64,000 nt of DNA from Leifsonia poae (GCF_020009625.1 NZ_JAIHLP010000002.1:2232001-2296000); one strand, 5' to 3'. Positions 17,189-26,733 are shown, numbered from the stretch's first letter. Numbers and translations are program-made. Notes: generated by a model not told the origin, from the letters alone.

Positions 17189-18533
17189 CGGAGGTCGCCG
17201 GGGCGGGCGGCAGAGCGGGGAGCGGTTCCCCGTCGAGCCAGGCGTCGAAGAGGGCGTCCAGTCCCGTTGCACCGGCCAGACGCTCGCCGGCGAACGTGCG
17301 GAAGTCTTCCGTGGTCACCACCCCGAACCGGTTCTGTTCGGTCCACGCGCGCACGAGGTCGAAGAACGCCGCATCCCCCGCCGTGATCCGGAGCGCGTGC
17401 AGGGTGAGCGCGCCGCGCTTGTAGACGCGGTCGTCGAACATCGACGCGGCGCCCGGGTCGGCCAGAACGAGGTCCTGCGGCAGGGCCTGCAGACCCGCAT
17501 GGTAGCGACGGGCGAGCTGATCGGTCGTCTCGCCGCCGGCGCGCTCCGACCAGAGCCACTCGGCGTAGCAGGCGAAGCCCTCGTTGAGCCAGATGTGCCG
17601 CCAGGCGGCGAGGCCGACGCTGTTGCCGAACCATTGGTGGGCGAGCTCGTGGGCGATGAGCCGTTCCGACCCGCCCGCGCCATCCACATGGTTCTCCCCG
17701 AAGATCGCGGCGGCCTGCGCCTCGAGCGGGATCTCGAGCGGGTCGGCCGTCACCACGACGGTGTAGTCCTCGAACGGGTAGGGGCCGAAGATCTCCGCGA
17801 AGTACCCGAGCATGGTCGCGAGGGGGGCGAAGTCGGCGTGCACGCGGGCCTCCAGCTCCGCAGGGAAGGCGAACGCGACCGAGGTCGGGCTGAGCTCGGC
17901 CCGGCGCAGCAGGTAGCGCCCGATCTGCACGGTCGCGAGGTAGGTGGCCGTCGGCTCCTCGCAGTCGTACGTCCAGGTCGCGCGACCCGACGACACAGTG
18001 CGGTCGGTCAGCCGACCGGATGCGACGACGGCGTACATCTCCTCGGCCGACACCCGGATGCGGTAGCGGGCTTTGTCGGAGGGGTGGTCGTTGCAGGGGA
18101 ACCACGTCGGTGCCCCCGAGGGTTGGGCTGCGACGATGACGCCGTCGGTCAGCTCCTCCCAGCCGACCGTGCCCCACGGGCTGCGACGCGGCGCGGGCGA
18201 TCCGGCGTAGTCGAACTCCACCGTGAACGTCTCGCCGGCGCCGATCATCCGTTCGGGCGTCACCACGACCTTCGACGGCGTCTGCGTGAAGCGGGTGCGC
18301 TTGCTGCCGTTCAGCCGCACCTTCCCCACCCGCAGCCGCACGAGGTCGAGACTGAACGACGAGAGCTCCTGCGTGCTCGTGGCGACGATGACCGCTCGGG
18401 CGTCGAGGCGATTGGTGGCCACGCGGTACCGCAGGTCGAGGTCGTATGACTCCACCGTGTATCCGCCGTTGCCCGAGTGCGGCAGGTAGGGGTCTCCCGC
18501 GTGGTGGGCTCCGGCGCTCTTCGCGCCCGTCAT
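17166..18533 (-). CDS. M1-family zinc aminopeptidase
   Basis: A 455-residue gluzincin without signal peptide or membrane helix. N-terminal beta domain (about 25-205), then the catalytic domain with 'EAQAAAIFGEN' (the GAMEN-equivalent exopeptidase loop), 'HELAHQWFG' (zinc ligands His295 and His299, catalytic Glu296) and 'WLNEGFACY' (Glu318, third ligand). It lacks the large C-terminal helical domain of PepN, as do short actinobacterial M1 enzymes. The ATG at 18533 overlaps the NRPS stop (ATGA), so the two are one operon. Poly-epsilon-lysine producers are known to carry zinc aminopeptidases that degrade their own polymer, so trimming or detoxifying the NRPS product is the leading hypothesis. 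Confidence 0.9.
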   Translation of the reverse strand: MTGAKSAGAHHAGDPYLPHSGNGGYTVESYDLDLRYRVATNRLDARAVIVATSTQELSSFSLDLVRLRVGKVRLNGSKRTRFTQTPSKVVVTPERMIGAGETFTVEFDYAGSPAPRRSPWGTVGWEELTDGVIVAAQPSGAPTWFPCNDHPSDKARYRIRVSAEEMYAVVASGRLTDRTVSSGRATWTYDCEEPTATYLATVQIGRYLLRRAELSPTSVAFAFPAELEARVHADFAPLATMLGYFAEIFGPYPFEDYTVVVTADPLEIPLEAQAAAIFGENHVDGAGGSERLIAHELAHQWFGNSVGLAAWRHIWLNEGFACYAEWLWSERAGGETTDQLARRYHAGLQALPQDLVLADPGAASMFDDRVYKRGALTLHALRITAGDAAFFDLVRAWTEQNRFGVVTTEDFRTFAGERLAGATGLDALFDAWLDGEPLPALPPAPATSVRARGRR

Positions 18534-21500
18534 GGCGTCGTCGCGTGGTAGTCGGCGATCGTGACCTCGCGCCACGGGCCTATCGGGTTGCCGCTCCACC
18601 GGCTGCGATCCGGAACGAGCTCCCCGCGCATCACCAGCGAGGCCGGCCCGACGGTGGCGTGCTCGCCGATGCGCGCCGCCGGCAGGATGACGCTGTGCGG
18701 CCCGAGGGTCGCGCCCGTCTCCAGCGTCACCGTGTCCATGCTCATGATTCGATCATGGAACAGGTGGGTTTGCACCACACAGCCCCGATTCACCGTGGAT
18801 GCGTCCCCCAACCGCACCAGATCGGCCTCGGGCAGCCAGTAGCTGTCACACCAGACTCCGCGCCCGATCGAGGCGCCGAGACTGCGGAGCCACCACACCA
18901 GCGCCGGCGTACCGGCGGCGGCTTCGGCGAACCACGGAGCGGCCACCATCTCGGTGAAGGTGTCCGACACCTCGCTGCGCCAGACGAACGACGACCAGAG
19001 TGGATGCTCGGCCACCCGGATGCGCCCGATCAGCACCCACTTCGCCGCCGTACTCACCGCGGCGGCCACGGCTCCGGCCGCCAGCATGACCACACCACTC
19101 AACAGGACCGTCGCCAGCAGACCCCAAGCCTCGGCGAGCGCCGCCAGCGCGAACAGCACCGCCAGCCCGATGGCGCAGGTGATGAACACGGGGACGATGC
19201 GGCCCAACTCCCAGAGCGTGCGAGCGGTGCGCAGGCCCCCGGACGGGTTGTACGTGCGGTTGTCGTCCCCGGTCGCGGCCGTGCGTCGCAGCCGAACCGG
19301 CGGGGAGCCGAGCCACGACGACCCCGGCTTCGATTTGCGCGGTGCGGCGGAGAGCACTGCCACAAGGCCGTCACGAGGAACCCGGTGGCCGGCGCCGGCC
19401 ATTCCCGAGTTGCCGAGGAAGGCCCGCGCCCCGATCTCCGCCCGCGCCAGCCGCACGCGTCCGCCACCCAGCTCGTAGGAGGCGACAAGAGTGTCGTCGG
19501 CGAGGAACGCGCCGTCTTTGACAGTGGTCATGCCCGGCAGCAGCAGCACGGTGGAGGCTTCGACGTCGCGGCCGACCTCGGCCCCGAGCATCCGGAGCCA
19601 GACCGGAGTGAACAGGCTGGAGTAGAGCGGGAAGAGCAGGGTGCGTGCGAGGTCGAGCAGCCGTTCGGTCGTCCAGACCTGCCAGCCCACCCGACCGCGA
19701 ACCGGGTAGGTGCCGGCGCCGACGCCGATGCCGAGCAGACGCACCCCGACGACGACCGCTCCGGCAAGCACGAGGCCGGCAACGAGCGTCGCCGGCACCA
19801 CCGCCGCCAGCGCCGGCAGCAGCGCGGCGGCGAGCGAGGACGAACCGGCCACGAACACCGCGACGAGCACACCCCCGGCGGCGAACGCCACGACCGGCAG
19901 CAGCGCGATCGCCACGGCCGACACCGCATACGCGAGCAGCCAGCGCGTGCGCCGGGCCGGACGTTCCTGATCCCACCAGGCCGAGGCCGGGCCGACCCGC
20001 TCGGCAGGCGAGCCCGCCCAGCGCTGGCCGGCTCGAACCCGACCGAACACCGACGAGCCGGGCGCGATCTCGGCGTTCTTGCCGATGCGCGCCCCGGGAA
20101 GGAGGGTGCTGCGCGCGCCCACCGTGCTGTTCGCGCCGATGCGGATCGCGCCGATGCGCAGCAGATCCCCGTCGATCCAGTGCCCGGAGAGGTCCACCTC
20201 CGGTTCGATGGCCGCGCCGGCGCCGATGCGCAGCATCCCGGTCACCGGCGGCAGCGCGTGCAGGTCGACATCCGGCCCGATCCGGGCGCCGAGGGCGCGA
20301 GCGTAGTAGGTGATCCACGGCGCTCCGGCCAGGCTCACCGCTCCGACCTGGTGCGCCACCTGCTCGGCGAGCCACAAACGCAGGTGCACCCCGCCGCCGC
20401 GCGGGTAGTCGCCCGCGGTCACACCGGCCAGCAGGAGCCGCGCGCACGCCACCGAGACGGCCATGCGCCCGAACGGCGTCGCGAAGACCAGCAGCCCAAC
20501 GATGAGCAGCCACAGCGGGGCAGTCGGCAGAAAATCGAACCCGCCGAACCCGTTGAGGATCGCGCTGGCGGTGAGCAGCCACAGTAACCAACGGAAACCG
20601 CTCAGCACGAACAAGGGGATGCCGAGCAGAGTCTGCAACCACTGCATCCGCGCCGGCGTCGGCGGAACCGTGTGGGTCGAGGCGGCGGCGACCGGATGCG
20701 AACCACTCAACCGCCCCGCGAGCTCGGCCGCCATCGCCCCCAGCCGCGGATGCGAGTAGATATCGGCGACCGTGAACTCGGGGTCGCGCTGCCGGATGCG
20801 GGTGACCAGCTGCGCCGCAGAGAGCGAACCGCCGCCCAGGTCGAAGAAATTGTCGTCGGGGTTCGTGACCGGGAGCCCGAGCACCGCCTGCCAATCGGCG
20901 GCCAGCTCGCGCACGGCCGGATCGAGGTCGGCCGCGCCGGCCTCCGCCTCGGGCAGCGGCCAGGGGAGGGCCGCCCGATCGACCTTGCCCGAAATGCGCG
21001 TCGGCAGGTCGCCCACCACCGCGAGCAGCGGCACCAGGGCCGCCGGCAGTTCCTCGCGCAGCCGCGCCAGCGCCGCCGAGCGGTCGAACGAAGCCGGATC
21101 GGCCACGGCCAGGTAGCCCACCAGAACCTGGTTGCCGGCGTCGGTGCTGCGCACTGCGGCCGCCGCCCCGGAGACGCCGGCGAGGCCCTGCAACGCCGAC
21201 TCGATCTCCCCGAGCTCGATGCGGCGGCCACCCACCTTCACCTGGTCGTCGGCGCGCCCCTGGAAGAGCAGGCCGGCCGGGTCGAACCGCACGAGGTCGC
21301 CGCTGCGGTAGGCGCGCTCCCAACCGAGGGTCGGGAACGGAGCGTACTTCTCCGCATCCTTCGCCGGGTCGAGGTAGCGTGCCAGACCGACACCGCCGAT
21401 GATCAGCTCACCCACCTCGCCCTCCGGAACGGGCAGACCCTCGGCGTTCACGACGGCGAGCGCCCACCCGTCGAGCGGCAGCCCGATGCGCACCGGCTCC

Positions 21501-22519
21501 CCCGGGGCGAGCAGCGCGCCGCAGGCGACGACGGTCGCCTCGGTCGGACCGTAGGTGTTCCAGACTTCGCGCCCTTCGACCGCCAACCGTTCCACCAGCT
21601 CGGGCGGGCACGCCTCCCCACCGAAGATCAGCAGCCGGACATTCTCCAGCGACTCCGCCGGCCACAGGGCGGCGAGCGTCGGCACCGTGGAGACGATCGT
21701 GATCCCGCGGGTGGTCAGCCACGGCCCCAGATCCATTCCGCTGCGCACCAGCGACCTCGGCGCCGGCACCAGACAGGCGCCGTGCCGCCAGGCCAGCCAC
21801 ATCTCCTCGCAGGACGCGTCGAACGCCACCGACAGACCTGCCAGCACCCGATCGCCCGGACCGATCGGCTCCCCCTGCAAAAACAGGCGGGCCTCCGCAT
21901 CAACGAACGCCGCCGCCGATCGGTGACTCACCGCCACCCCCTTGGGCGTGCCGGTCGACCCCGAGGTGAAGATCACCCAGGCGTCGTCGACCGGCAGCGG
22001 TGCCGACACGATCGGGGTGGCTGAGGTGCTGGGATGCGCCGGTGCGCCGGCGAAGAGGTCCACATCCGTCGCCGACGCCGCGGCCGCCGGTTCGTGGTCG
22101 GACGCAGGATCCTCTGCCTGCTCGGGGCCCGGCAGGTACTCGCCGTCACCGACGATGACACCGCGCACCCGCGCCTCGCCGAACACGAGGTCGGCCCGCT
22201 CCAGCGGGTCGTCGGCATCCACCGGGACGTAGGCCGCCCCGGCCGCGATCACCGCGAGGATCGAGATGTACAGTTCGCGGGTGCCGGAGGGCAGACGCAC
22301 GCCCACCCGGTCTCCGCGCCGCACCCCGGCCAGGGTGAGCCGCGCGGCCACGGCCACGACGCGCGCCATCAGCTCGCGGTAGCTCAACGCCCCCCGAGCG
22401 TCTTCCAGCGCCGAGGCGTCCGGATGCGTCTGCACCGTCTCGCGAAGCACGTCGAGGAGCGTGCGGGCGGGCGCCGCCAGATCCTCGCGGTCGATGATGC
22501 CCGTTCGAGGTTCAGTCAC
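18530..22519 (-). CDS. Pls/PosA-type nonribosomal peptide synthetase (single A-T module with membrane C-like domains)
   Basis: A 1329-residue membrane enzyme with the architecture and length of poly-epsilon-lysine synthetase. The adenylation domain (about 20-520) has 'TSGSTGTPKG' (185-194), 'FDASCEEMW' (233-241), 'NTYGPTEATV' (321-330), 'YRSGDLV' (404-410) and 'ISGKVDRAAL' with catalytic Lys512. The carrier domain (about 530-605) has 'NFFDLGGGSLS' with the pantetheine Ser565. Then come six membrane helices in three pairs (about 629-690, 857-930, 1108-1158), each pair followed by a soluble domain with hexapeptide-like repeats. No condensation or thioesterase domain is present. GTG start with GGAG 9 bases upstream. 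Product probably a short homopolymer of a basic amino acid; this is inference. Confidence 0.9.
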   Translation of the reverse strand: MTEPRTGIIDREDLAAPARTLLDVLRETVQTHPDASALEDARGALSYRELMARVVAVAARLTLAGVRRGDRVGVRLPSGTRELYISILAVIAAGAAYVPVDADDPLERADLVFGEARVRGVIVGDGEYLPGPEQAEDPASDHEPAAAASATDVDLFAGAPAHPSTSATPIVSAPLPVDDAWVIFTSGSTGTPKGVAVSHRSAAAFVDAEARLFLQGEPIGPGDRVLAGLSVAFDASCEEMWLAWRHGACLVPAPRSLVRSGMDLGPWLTTRGITIVSTVPTLAALWPAESLENVRLLIFGGEACPPELVERLAVEGREVWNTYGPTEATVVACGALLAPGEPVRIGLPLDGWALAVVNAEGLPVPEGEVGELIIGGVGLARYLDPAKDAEKYAPFPTLGWERAYRSGDLVRFDPAGLLFQGRADDQVKVGGRRIELGEIESALQGLAGVSGAAAAVRSTDAGNQVLVGYLAVADPASFDRSAALARLREELPAALVPLLAVVGDLPTRISGKVDRAALPWPLPEAEAGAADLDPAVRELAADWQAVLGLPVTNPDDNFFDLGGGSLSAAQLVTRIRQRDPEFTVADIYSHPRLGAMAAELAGRLSGSHPVAAASTHTVPPTPARMQWLQTLLGIPLFVLSGFRWLLWLLTASAILNGFGGFDFLPTAPLWLLIVGLLVFATPFGRMAVSVACARLLLAGVTAGDYPRGGGVHLRLWLAEQVAHQVGAVSLAGAPWITYYARALGARIGPDVDLHALPPVTGMLRIGAGAAIEPEVDLSGHWIDGDLLRIGAIRIGANSTVGARSTLLPGARIGKNAEIAPGSSVFGRVRAGQRWAGSPAERVGPASAWWDQERPARRTRWLLAYAVSAVAIALLPVVAFAAGGVLVAVFVAGSSSLAAALLPALAAVVPATLVAGLVLAGAVVVGVRLLGIGVGAGTYPVRGRVGWQVWTTERLLDLARTLLFPLYSSLFTPVWLRMLGAEVGRDVEASTVLLLPGMTTVKDGAFLADDTLVASYELGGGRVRLARAEIGARAFLGNSGMAGAGHRVPRDGLVAVLSAAPRKSKPGSSWLGSPPVRLRRTAATGDDNRTYNPSGGLRTARTLWELGRIVPVFITCAIGLAVLFALAALAEAWGLLATVLLSGVVMLAAGAVAAAVSTAAKWVLIGRIRVAEHPLWSSFVWRSEVSDTFTEMVAAPWFAEAAAGTPALVWWLRSLGASIGRGVWCDSYWLPEADLVRLGDASTVNRGCVVQTHLFHDRIMSMDTVTLETGATLGPHSVILPAARIGEHATVGPASLVMRGELVPDRSRWSGNPIGPWREVTIADYHATTP

Positions 22520-22610
22520 GTCTCAACTCCGGTCGCCACGAACGCCCGAACGCTCCGGGCACGTGGCTGGAACCCTAGTCACCACCGGTAGCCGGAAGGT
22601 GAACGCGACC

Positions 22611-23237
22611 CTAACCGGCGTCGGCGAGCGCCGCGACGAGGCCCGCCTTCGTGAGCGTCGAGTAGCCCCGGATGCCGGCCGCCCGCGCCCGCAGCCGGAG
22701 GTGGGCCACCGTGAGAGTGGAGAGGTCGGACAGGTGCGGCGTGACCGGGGTCGCCCGCGGGTGCGCCGGGGCAGCGGCCGGGGCCGCCTTCTCGGCAGCG
22801 GCGGACGTCGCCGGCTTCGCGGATGCGGCCGGCTTCGCACTCCTGGCCGGCCTCGCAGCTGCTGCAACGGGCGGCTTGGCCAGGGTCTCGGCTTTCGCCT
22901 TCTTCGTGATCGTCTTCGCCGGTTTCACTGACTCGGCGGCCTTCGCGGGTTTCACCGACGTGGCCGGCTTCGACTGCTTGGCCGACTTCGCCGATTTGGC
23001 GGGCTTGGCCGACTTCGCCACCGTCGCCGCTTTCGCCGCTTTCAGCTCTTTCGCGGTCTTCGCGGCGGCGACTTCGGCCTTCTTTCGCAGCGCATCCAAC
23101 TCCCCGGCGAGCGCCTCGACCTTCTTGCGGCCGCTCTTGTCGGCCTTCTTCGCGGCCCGCTTCGCCTCGGCGATCGCTTCGTCCGCCTTCTCGATCGCGG
23201 CCTCCACGGCCTTCTCGAGCTTGGTCTTCTTCGCCAT
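22611..23237 (-). CDS. Lys/Ala-rich histone H1-like protein with C-terminal Rho-N/SAP-like motif
   Basis: A 208-residue very basic protein. Residues 1-70 are a charged helix ('KLEKAVEAAIEKADEAIAEA'), 70-160 are Lys-Ala-Pro-rich repeats of the KPAKSAK type as in histone H1-like tails, and about 172-208 form a small helical domain ('LSTLTVAHLRLRARAAGIRG') like the Rho N-terminal/HeH fold that binds nucleic acid. It probably coats or compacts DNA or RNA. GAAGGGGA lies 4 bases before the ATG. Monocistronic. Such proteins are common in actinobacteria, with variable tail length. Confidence 0.8.
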   Translation of the reverse strand: MAKKTKLEKAVEAAIEKADEAIAEAKRAAKKADKSGRKKVEALAGELDALRKKAEVAAAKTAKELKAAKAATVAKSAKPAKSAKSAKQSKPATSVKPAKAAESVKPAKTITKKAKAETLAKPPVAAAARPARSAKPAASAKPATSAAAEKAAPAAAPAHPRATPVTPHLSDLSTLTVAHLRLRARAAGIRGYSTLTKAGLVAALADAG

Positions 23238-23382
23238 TTCGTCCCCTTCACCTGGGTGCCACGCGGCGTGCTCAGTCTGTCACCGCACCGCTCCGGGCGC
23301 ACCTGTTCCGCGCCGGCCCGTAAGACGGAGACACGGATCGTGCCCACGACCGCGCGCATCCCGCCCCGAAGCCACGGTGAGA

Positions 23383-23439
23383 GGTCGCATAGTGCCGTTC
23401 TCGGCGTCGAATCGGGCGTGAGAACAACGTTTTGCGACC
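23383..23439 (+). repeat. 57-bp inverted-repeat element, copy 2
   Basis: Same boundaries (GGTCGCA... to ...TTTTGCGACC, followed by GCTC) and exactly the same length as copy 1; 43 of 57 positions match copy 1 by eye. Lies in the 282-base gap between the divergent histone-like and TOPRIM genes, which otherwise shows no gene. Confidence 0.75.
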
Positions 23440-23519
23440 GCTCGACGACGAACGGCCGATCGAGCTGCGAGCGAAGAACGAATCGGGCGCCCTCGCCGCT
23501 GCGGTGCCAGAATGGCACG

Positions 23520-24212
23520 GTGACGAAGCGGGCGAGCATCCGTGCCGGCGACGGCGAACTGCGCACCGACCGGGTGCGCGGATTCGAGCGCGCGGTCGGG
23601 GTGTGGCTGTCTGGCGCGGTCCCGGCCCGGGCGGCACGCGTGCCGGCGAAAGCGCGGGCGGATGCCCAGGAGTCGGCGGAGCGCGGTTTCGTGCGATCCG
23701 CCGTACTTGTGGAGGGCGCAAGCGACCGCGCGGCGCTTCGGGCGCTCGCGAAAGTGGACGGTCGGGATCTCGCCGCGGACGGGGTCTCGGTGCTCCCGAT
23801 GGGCGGCGCGATGAGCATCCGCCGGTTCGTCGACGCACTCGGTCCGGGCGGGCTGGGGCTCGGCCTGCACGGGATGTGCGACGCGGGCGAGGTCGGGTTC
23901 TTCGAACGGGCCGGGATGGGCGGCCCCGGTTTCGAGGTGTGCGATCCCGATCTCGAAGGCGAACTCATCCGGTCGCTCGGGGTCGCCGCCGTGGAGGCGG
24001 TGCTCGACGAGCAGGGCGACCTGCGCCTGTTCCGCACCTTCCAACGGCAGCCGGCGCAACGCGACCGGAGTGCCGAACGGCAGTTGCACCGCTTTCTGGG
24101 CACCACCTCGGGCCGGAAAGAACAGTACGCGCGGGAACTCGTCACCGCTGCGGCGACTCTCGTGGGCGTGACACCGCCCGCCCCGTTGCGGCGACTGCTC
24201 GACGGCGTCTGA
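23520..24212 (+). CDS. TOPRIM-domain protein (OLD-nuclease-type TOPRIM, stand-alone)
   Basis: A 230-residue protein centred on a TOPRIM fold: 'AVLVEGASDRAALRALAK' with the catalytic Glu (about residues 63-80), 'VLPMGGAMSIRRFV', and the acidic 'GMCDAGEVGFF' (about 120-130). This is the metal-binding arrangement of topoisomerase/primase/OLD nucleases, but no ATPase is attached, so it acts alone or with a partner encoded elsewhere. The GTG start is exactly 6 bases after CAGAAT (23508-23513), implying a leaderless mRNA; longer readings would cross repeat copy 2. Related actinobacterial proteins are annotated as ATP-dependent endonucleases although they lack the ATPase. Confidence 0.8.
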   Translation: MTKRASIRAGDGELRTDRVRGFERAVGVWLSGAVPARAARVPAKARADAQESAERGFVRSAVLVEGASDRAALRALAKVDGRDLAADGVSVLPMGGAMSIRRFVDALGPGGLGLGLHGMCDAGEVGFFERAGMGGPGFEVCDPDLEGELIRSLGVAAVEAVLDEQGDLRLFRTFQRQPAQRDRSAERQLHRFLGTTSGRKEQYARELVTAAATLVGVTPPAPLRRLLDGV

Positions 24213-24292
24213 GCGTCGCCGGCGGAATCGGCATCGCCCGCGGCAAAGTCGTCGCCCGCGGCACCGGTGATGAAGGCGACAGGCCGTCGCGG

Positions 24293-25216
24293 TCAGGGTG
24301 CCAGCAACGCCGCGACCAACAGCAGTGCGGGGATGGCCAGCACCGTCGTCAGCAGCACCGTGTCGCGCGCGATGGCCTCGCCGCGTTCGTAGCGGGCGGC
24401 GAAGTTGTAGACGTTCTGGGCCGTCGGCAGGGCGGCGAGCGCGACGGCGGCGAACAGCGCCTGGCCGTGCAGGTCGAACACGAACGCGCCGACCAGGTAG
24501 GCCACCACCGGCATCAGCACCGACTTGATCAGCGAGGCGGTGAGGATCTCGACGCGGCCGCTGTCGGCTCGCAGCGGGCGGGAGCCACGGAGCGACATGC
24601 CGAATGCCATCAGCACCAGCGGCACCGCCGCCCCGCCGATCAGCGCAAACGGCTGGAAGACCGCATCCGGGAGGTGCACCCCGCTCACATCGACGAGGAT
24701 GCCGAGAACGGAGGCGATGATCATCGGGTTTCGGAACGGCTGCGTCAGGATGGAGCGCAGCGAGACCGCCCCGCGCGAATGGGTGTCGAGCACGGTGAGG
24801 GCGATCGGCGCGAACACGATCAGCTGAAGCAGCAGCACCGGCGCCACATAGGAGGCACTTCCGAGCACGTAGACCGCCACGGGAAGCCCGATGTTGTTGG
24901 CGTTGACGTAGCCCGCACCGAGCGCACCGATCGTCGTCTCGGCAGCACCGCGTCGGAACAGCAGTCGCGAGAGCACTACGAAGACGCCGGATGCGACGAG
25001 CGCGGCGACCGCGGCCACCACCAGCTGCGATGAGAACGCGACGTGCAGATCGGCTTTCGCCAGAGTGACGAACAGCAGGGCCGGGTTGGTGATGAAGAAG
25101 GCGATGCGGTTCAGAACGAACGGGGCCTGCGGACCTCCCACGCCGAACCGGCCGGCCAGGTAGCCGACGCCGATCACGAACGCGATGATCGCGAACCCGA
25201 CCACCACGCCGCCCAT
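24293..25216 (-). CDS. AEC-family (auxin efflux carrier-type) transporter
   Basis: A 307-residue membrane protein with ten predicted helices in two five-helix halves, the AEC/Mem_trans pattern. The crossed helix breaks are visible as 'YVNANNIGLPVAVY' (about residues 101-114) and 'AALPTAQNVYNFAARYERGE' (about 265-284). Bacterial members export or exchange small carboxylates such as malate or malonate; the substrate here is unknown. The ATG at 25216 is preceded by GGGAGG and, exactly 6 bases upstream, TAGGCT, so translation could use a ribosome site or a leaderless end. Monocistronic. Confidence 0.88.
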   Translation of the reverse strand: MGGVVVGFAIIAFVIGVGYLAGRFGVGGPQAPFVLNRIAFFITNPALLFVTLAKADLHVAFSSQLVVAAVAALVASGVFVVLSRLLFRRGAAETTIGALGAGYVNANNIGLPVAVYVLGSASYVAPVLLLQLIVFAPIALTVLDTHSRGAVSLRSILTQPFRNPMIIASVLGILVDVSGVHLPDAVFQPFALIGGAAVPLVLMAFGMSLRGSRPLRADSGRVEILTASLIKSVLMPVVAYLVGAFVFDLHGQALFAAVALAALPTAQNVYNFAARYERGEAIARDTVLLTTVLAIPALLLVAALLAP

Positions 25217-25274
25217 CCTCCCAGCCTAGAGCGATCGTGTGCTGCGGAGGCGGCCGCCGGGCCGGAGACGGATG

Positions 25275-25655
25275 CTACGCGACCTGGCGGGAGGAGGTCA
25301 GGACGCCCGCCTCGTGCAGGGCCACACCGAGCGCGTTGGCGGTGTCCATGAAGACGTTGTTGGCCTTCGCGGCCCCGATCGCACCGCCGGTGGCGAAAGC
25401 GGAGACGGACACACGGCTGAGGCGGGCGACGACCTGCCCTTCGAGCTGCATGATCTCCACCGTGAACGACATGTAGAGCTTGCCACCGGCCAGACCGCCG
25501 AACAGCACGGTCATCGGCACGCTGCCGCGTTTGGCGACGAAACCGGCGGTGGGGGTGGTCTCGACCGTGAAACCACGGCCGGTGAGGGTCTGACCGATGA
25601 CACTGCGCACCAGGTCGGGGTCGGCCGTGCTGAAGAATTCGTGGCTGGACGCCAT
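25275..25655 (-). CDS. Conserved hypothetical protein, alpha/beta, about 126 residues
   Basis: Soluble-looking protein with a beta-rich core ('GFVAKRGSVPMTVLFGGLAG', 'LYMSFTVEIMQLEGQVVARL') and a glycine-rich loop near the C-terminus ('FATGGAIGAAKANNVFMD'). I do not recognise the family. AGGAG lies 7 bases before the ATG at 25655, and a TATGCT hexamer (25700-25695, minus strand) about 40 bases upstream may be its -10. No operon partner. Confidence 0.65.
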   Translation of the reverse strand: MASSHEFFSTADPDLVRSVIGQTLTGRGFTVETTPTAGFVAKRGSVPMTVLFGGLAGGKLYMSFTVEIMQLEGQVVARLSRVSVSAFATGGAIGAAKANNVFMDTANALGVALHEAGVLTSSRQVA

Positions 25656-25758
25656 GTCGGGCTCCTGAGGGTCGGCGAAAATGTGCGGGTCGAGCATAGC
25701 GCCCGCCAGCCCCGGCCCTGCCTCATCGCCGCTCGATGAGGGGTGGGCGCGCATCCGC

Positions 25759-26655
25759 TCAGGTCCGGCGGGCGATCCGCAGGAGCGCGTCGAGGGCGGG
25801 AGGAAGCGGGCCGGGCATCACCGCGCGCAGGTCGCGCACGATCCGCGCGTCGCTGAGGGGGACGCGCACGAGCCGGCCCGAGGCGAGGTCGTCGCGCACG
25901 GCGAGGATGCTCAGAACGGCCGGGGCGACACCGGCCGCGACCGTGGTGCGGATGCCCGAGGCCGTCGGCAGTTCGGCCGCCGACGGCGCGAGCTCGCCCG
26001 CCGCCGCCCGCAGAACGCGCTCCGCCGAAAGTCGCGTGCCCGAACCGGGCTCCCGGGTGACGAGCGGGGTCGCGGCGAGCTGCGCCGCGCTCACCCCTCG
26101 ACGCCGGCGGGCCCATGGGTGCGAGGGGGCGACGACGACGACGAGTTCGTCGCGGGCGACGCGCAGAGTGCGCAGGCCGGGCGCGGCATCCGGGGTCTCG
26201 ATGAAGCCCAGCGGATGCTCGCCGGCGCGCACAGCGTCGATGACGGCCCGGCTGTTCACTGCCGAGACCGCGATACGAGCGGATGCGGTGGCCGGGTCGG
26301 CCCGCAGCGCGATGAGCCACCTGGGCAGCAGATGCTCGGCGATGGTCAGGCTCGACGCGACGGTGAGGCCGCGGTCGGCTCCGGCACGGAGGGCGTCGAC
26401 GCCGTCGACGAGACGGTCGGCGGCGGCGGCGACGTCGGCCGCCCAGCCGGCCACCACCGTTCCGGCGGTGGTGAGCGTGGTACCGGCCGGGGTGCGCACG
26501 AGCAGGGCGACGCCGAGGTCGGATTCGAGACGGCGCATGCGGGCCGAGACGGCCTGCTGCGTGACGCCGAGCGCCGCGCCGGCAGCCGAGAGGGAGCCGG
26601 CGTCGGCCACGGCGCCGAGCATCCGGAGCGCGACGAGATCGGGGGTGCTGCGCAT
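25759..26655 (-). CDS. LysR-family transcriptional regulator
   Basis: A 298-residue regulator with N-terminal winged helix-turn-helix ('VADAGSLSAAGAALGVTQQA', about residues 15-34, then 'VSARMRRLESDLGVALLVR') and a C-terminal periplasmic-binding-type effector domain. GGAGG lies 4 bases before the ATG. It is divergent from the TDT transporter gene with 78 bases between the starts. That gap contains GTTG/CAAC arms that could be a LysR half-site pair, so it probably controls the transporter. The effector may be the transported anion. Confidence 0.9.
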   Translation of the reverse strand: MRSTPDLVALRMLGAVADAGSLSAAGAALGVTQQAVSARMRRLESDLGVALLVRTPAGTTLTTAGTVVAGWAADVAAAADRLVDGVDALRAGADRGLTVASSLTIAEHLLPRWLIALRADPATASARIAVSAVNSRAVIDAVRAGEHPLGFIETPDAAPGLRTLRVARDELVVVVAPSHPWARRRRGVSAAQLAATPLVTREPGSGTRLSAERVLRAAAGELAPSAAELPTASGIRTTVAAGVAPAVLSILAVRDDLASGRLVRVPLSDARIVRDLRAVMPGPLPPALDALLRIARRT

Positions 26656-26733
26656 CCGACCTCCAACAGTTGCTTGTATCCCGCCAACGTCACGACCCTA
26701 CTCCGCACTGCGCGACCGGCGGAAGCTGGTCGC

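Noticed and set aside
18446..20587. A 713-residue plus-strand frame opposite the NRPS
   Set aside because: Antisense to the C-terminal half of the NRPS, whose domains and motifs are clear; the shadow has no recognisable fold.
26656..26733. A defined promoter/operator for the LysR-TDT pair
   Set aside because: GTTG/CAAC arms and A/T-poor hexamers are present, but no spacing stands out enough to list a site.
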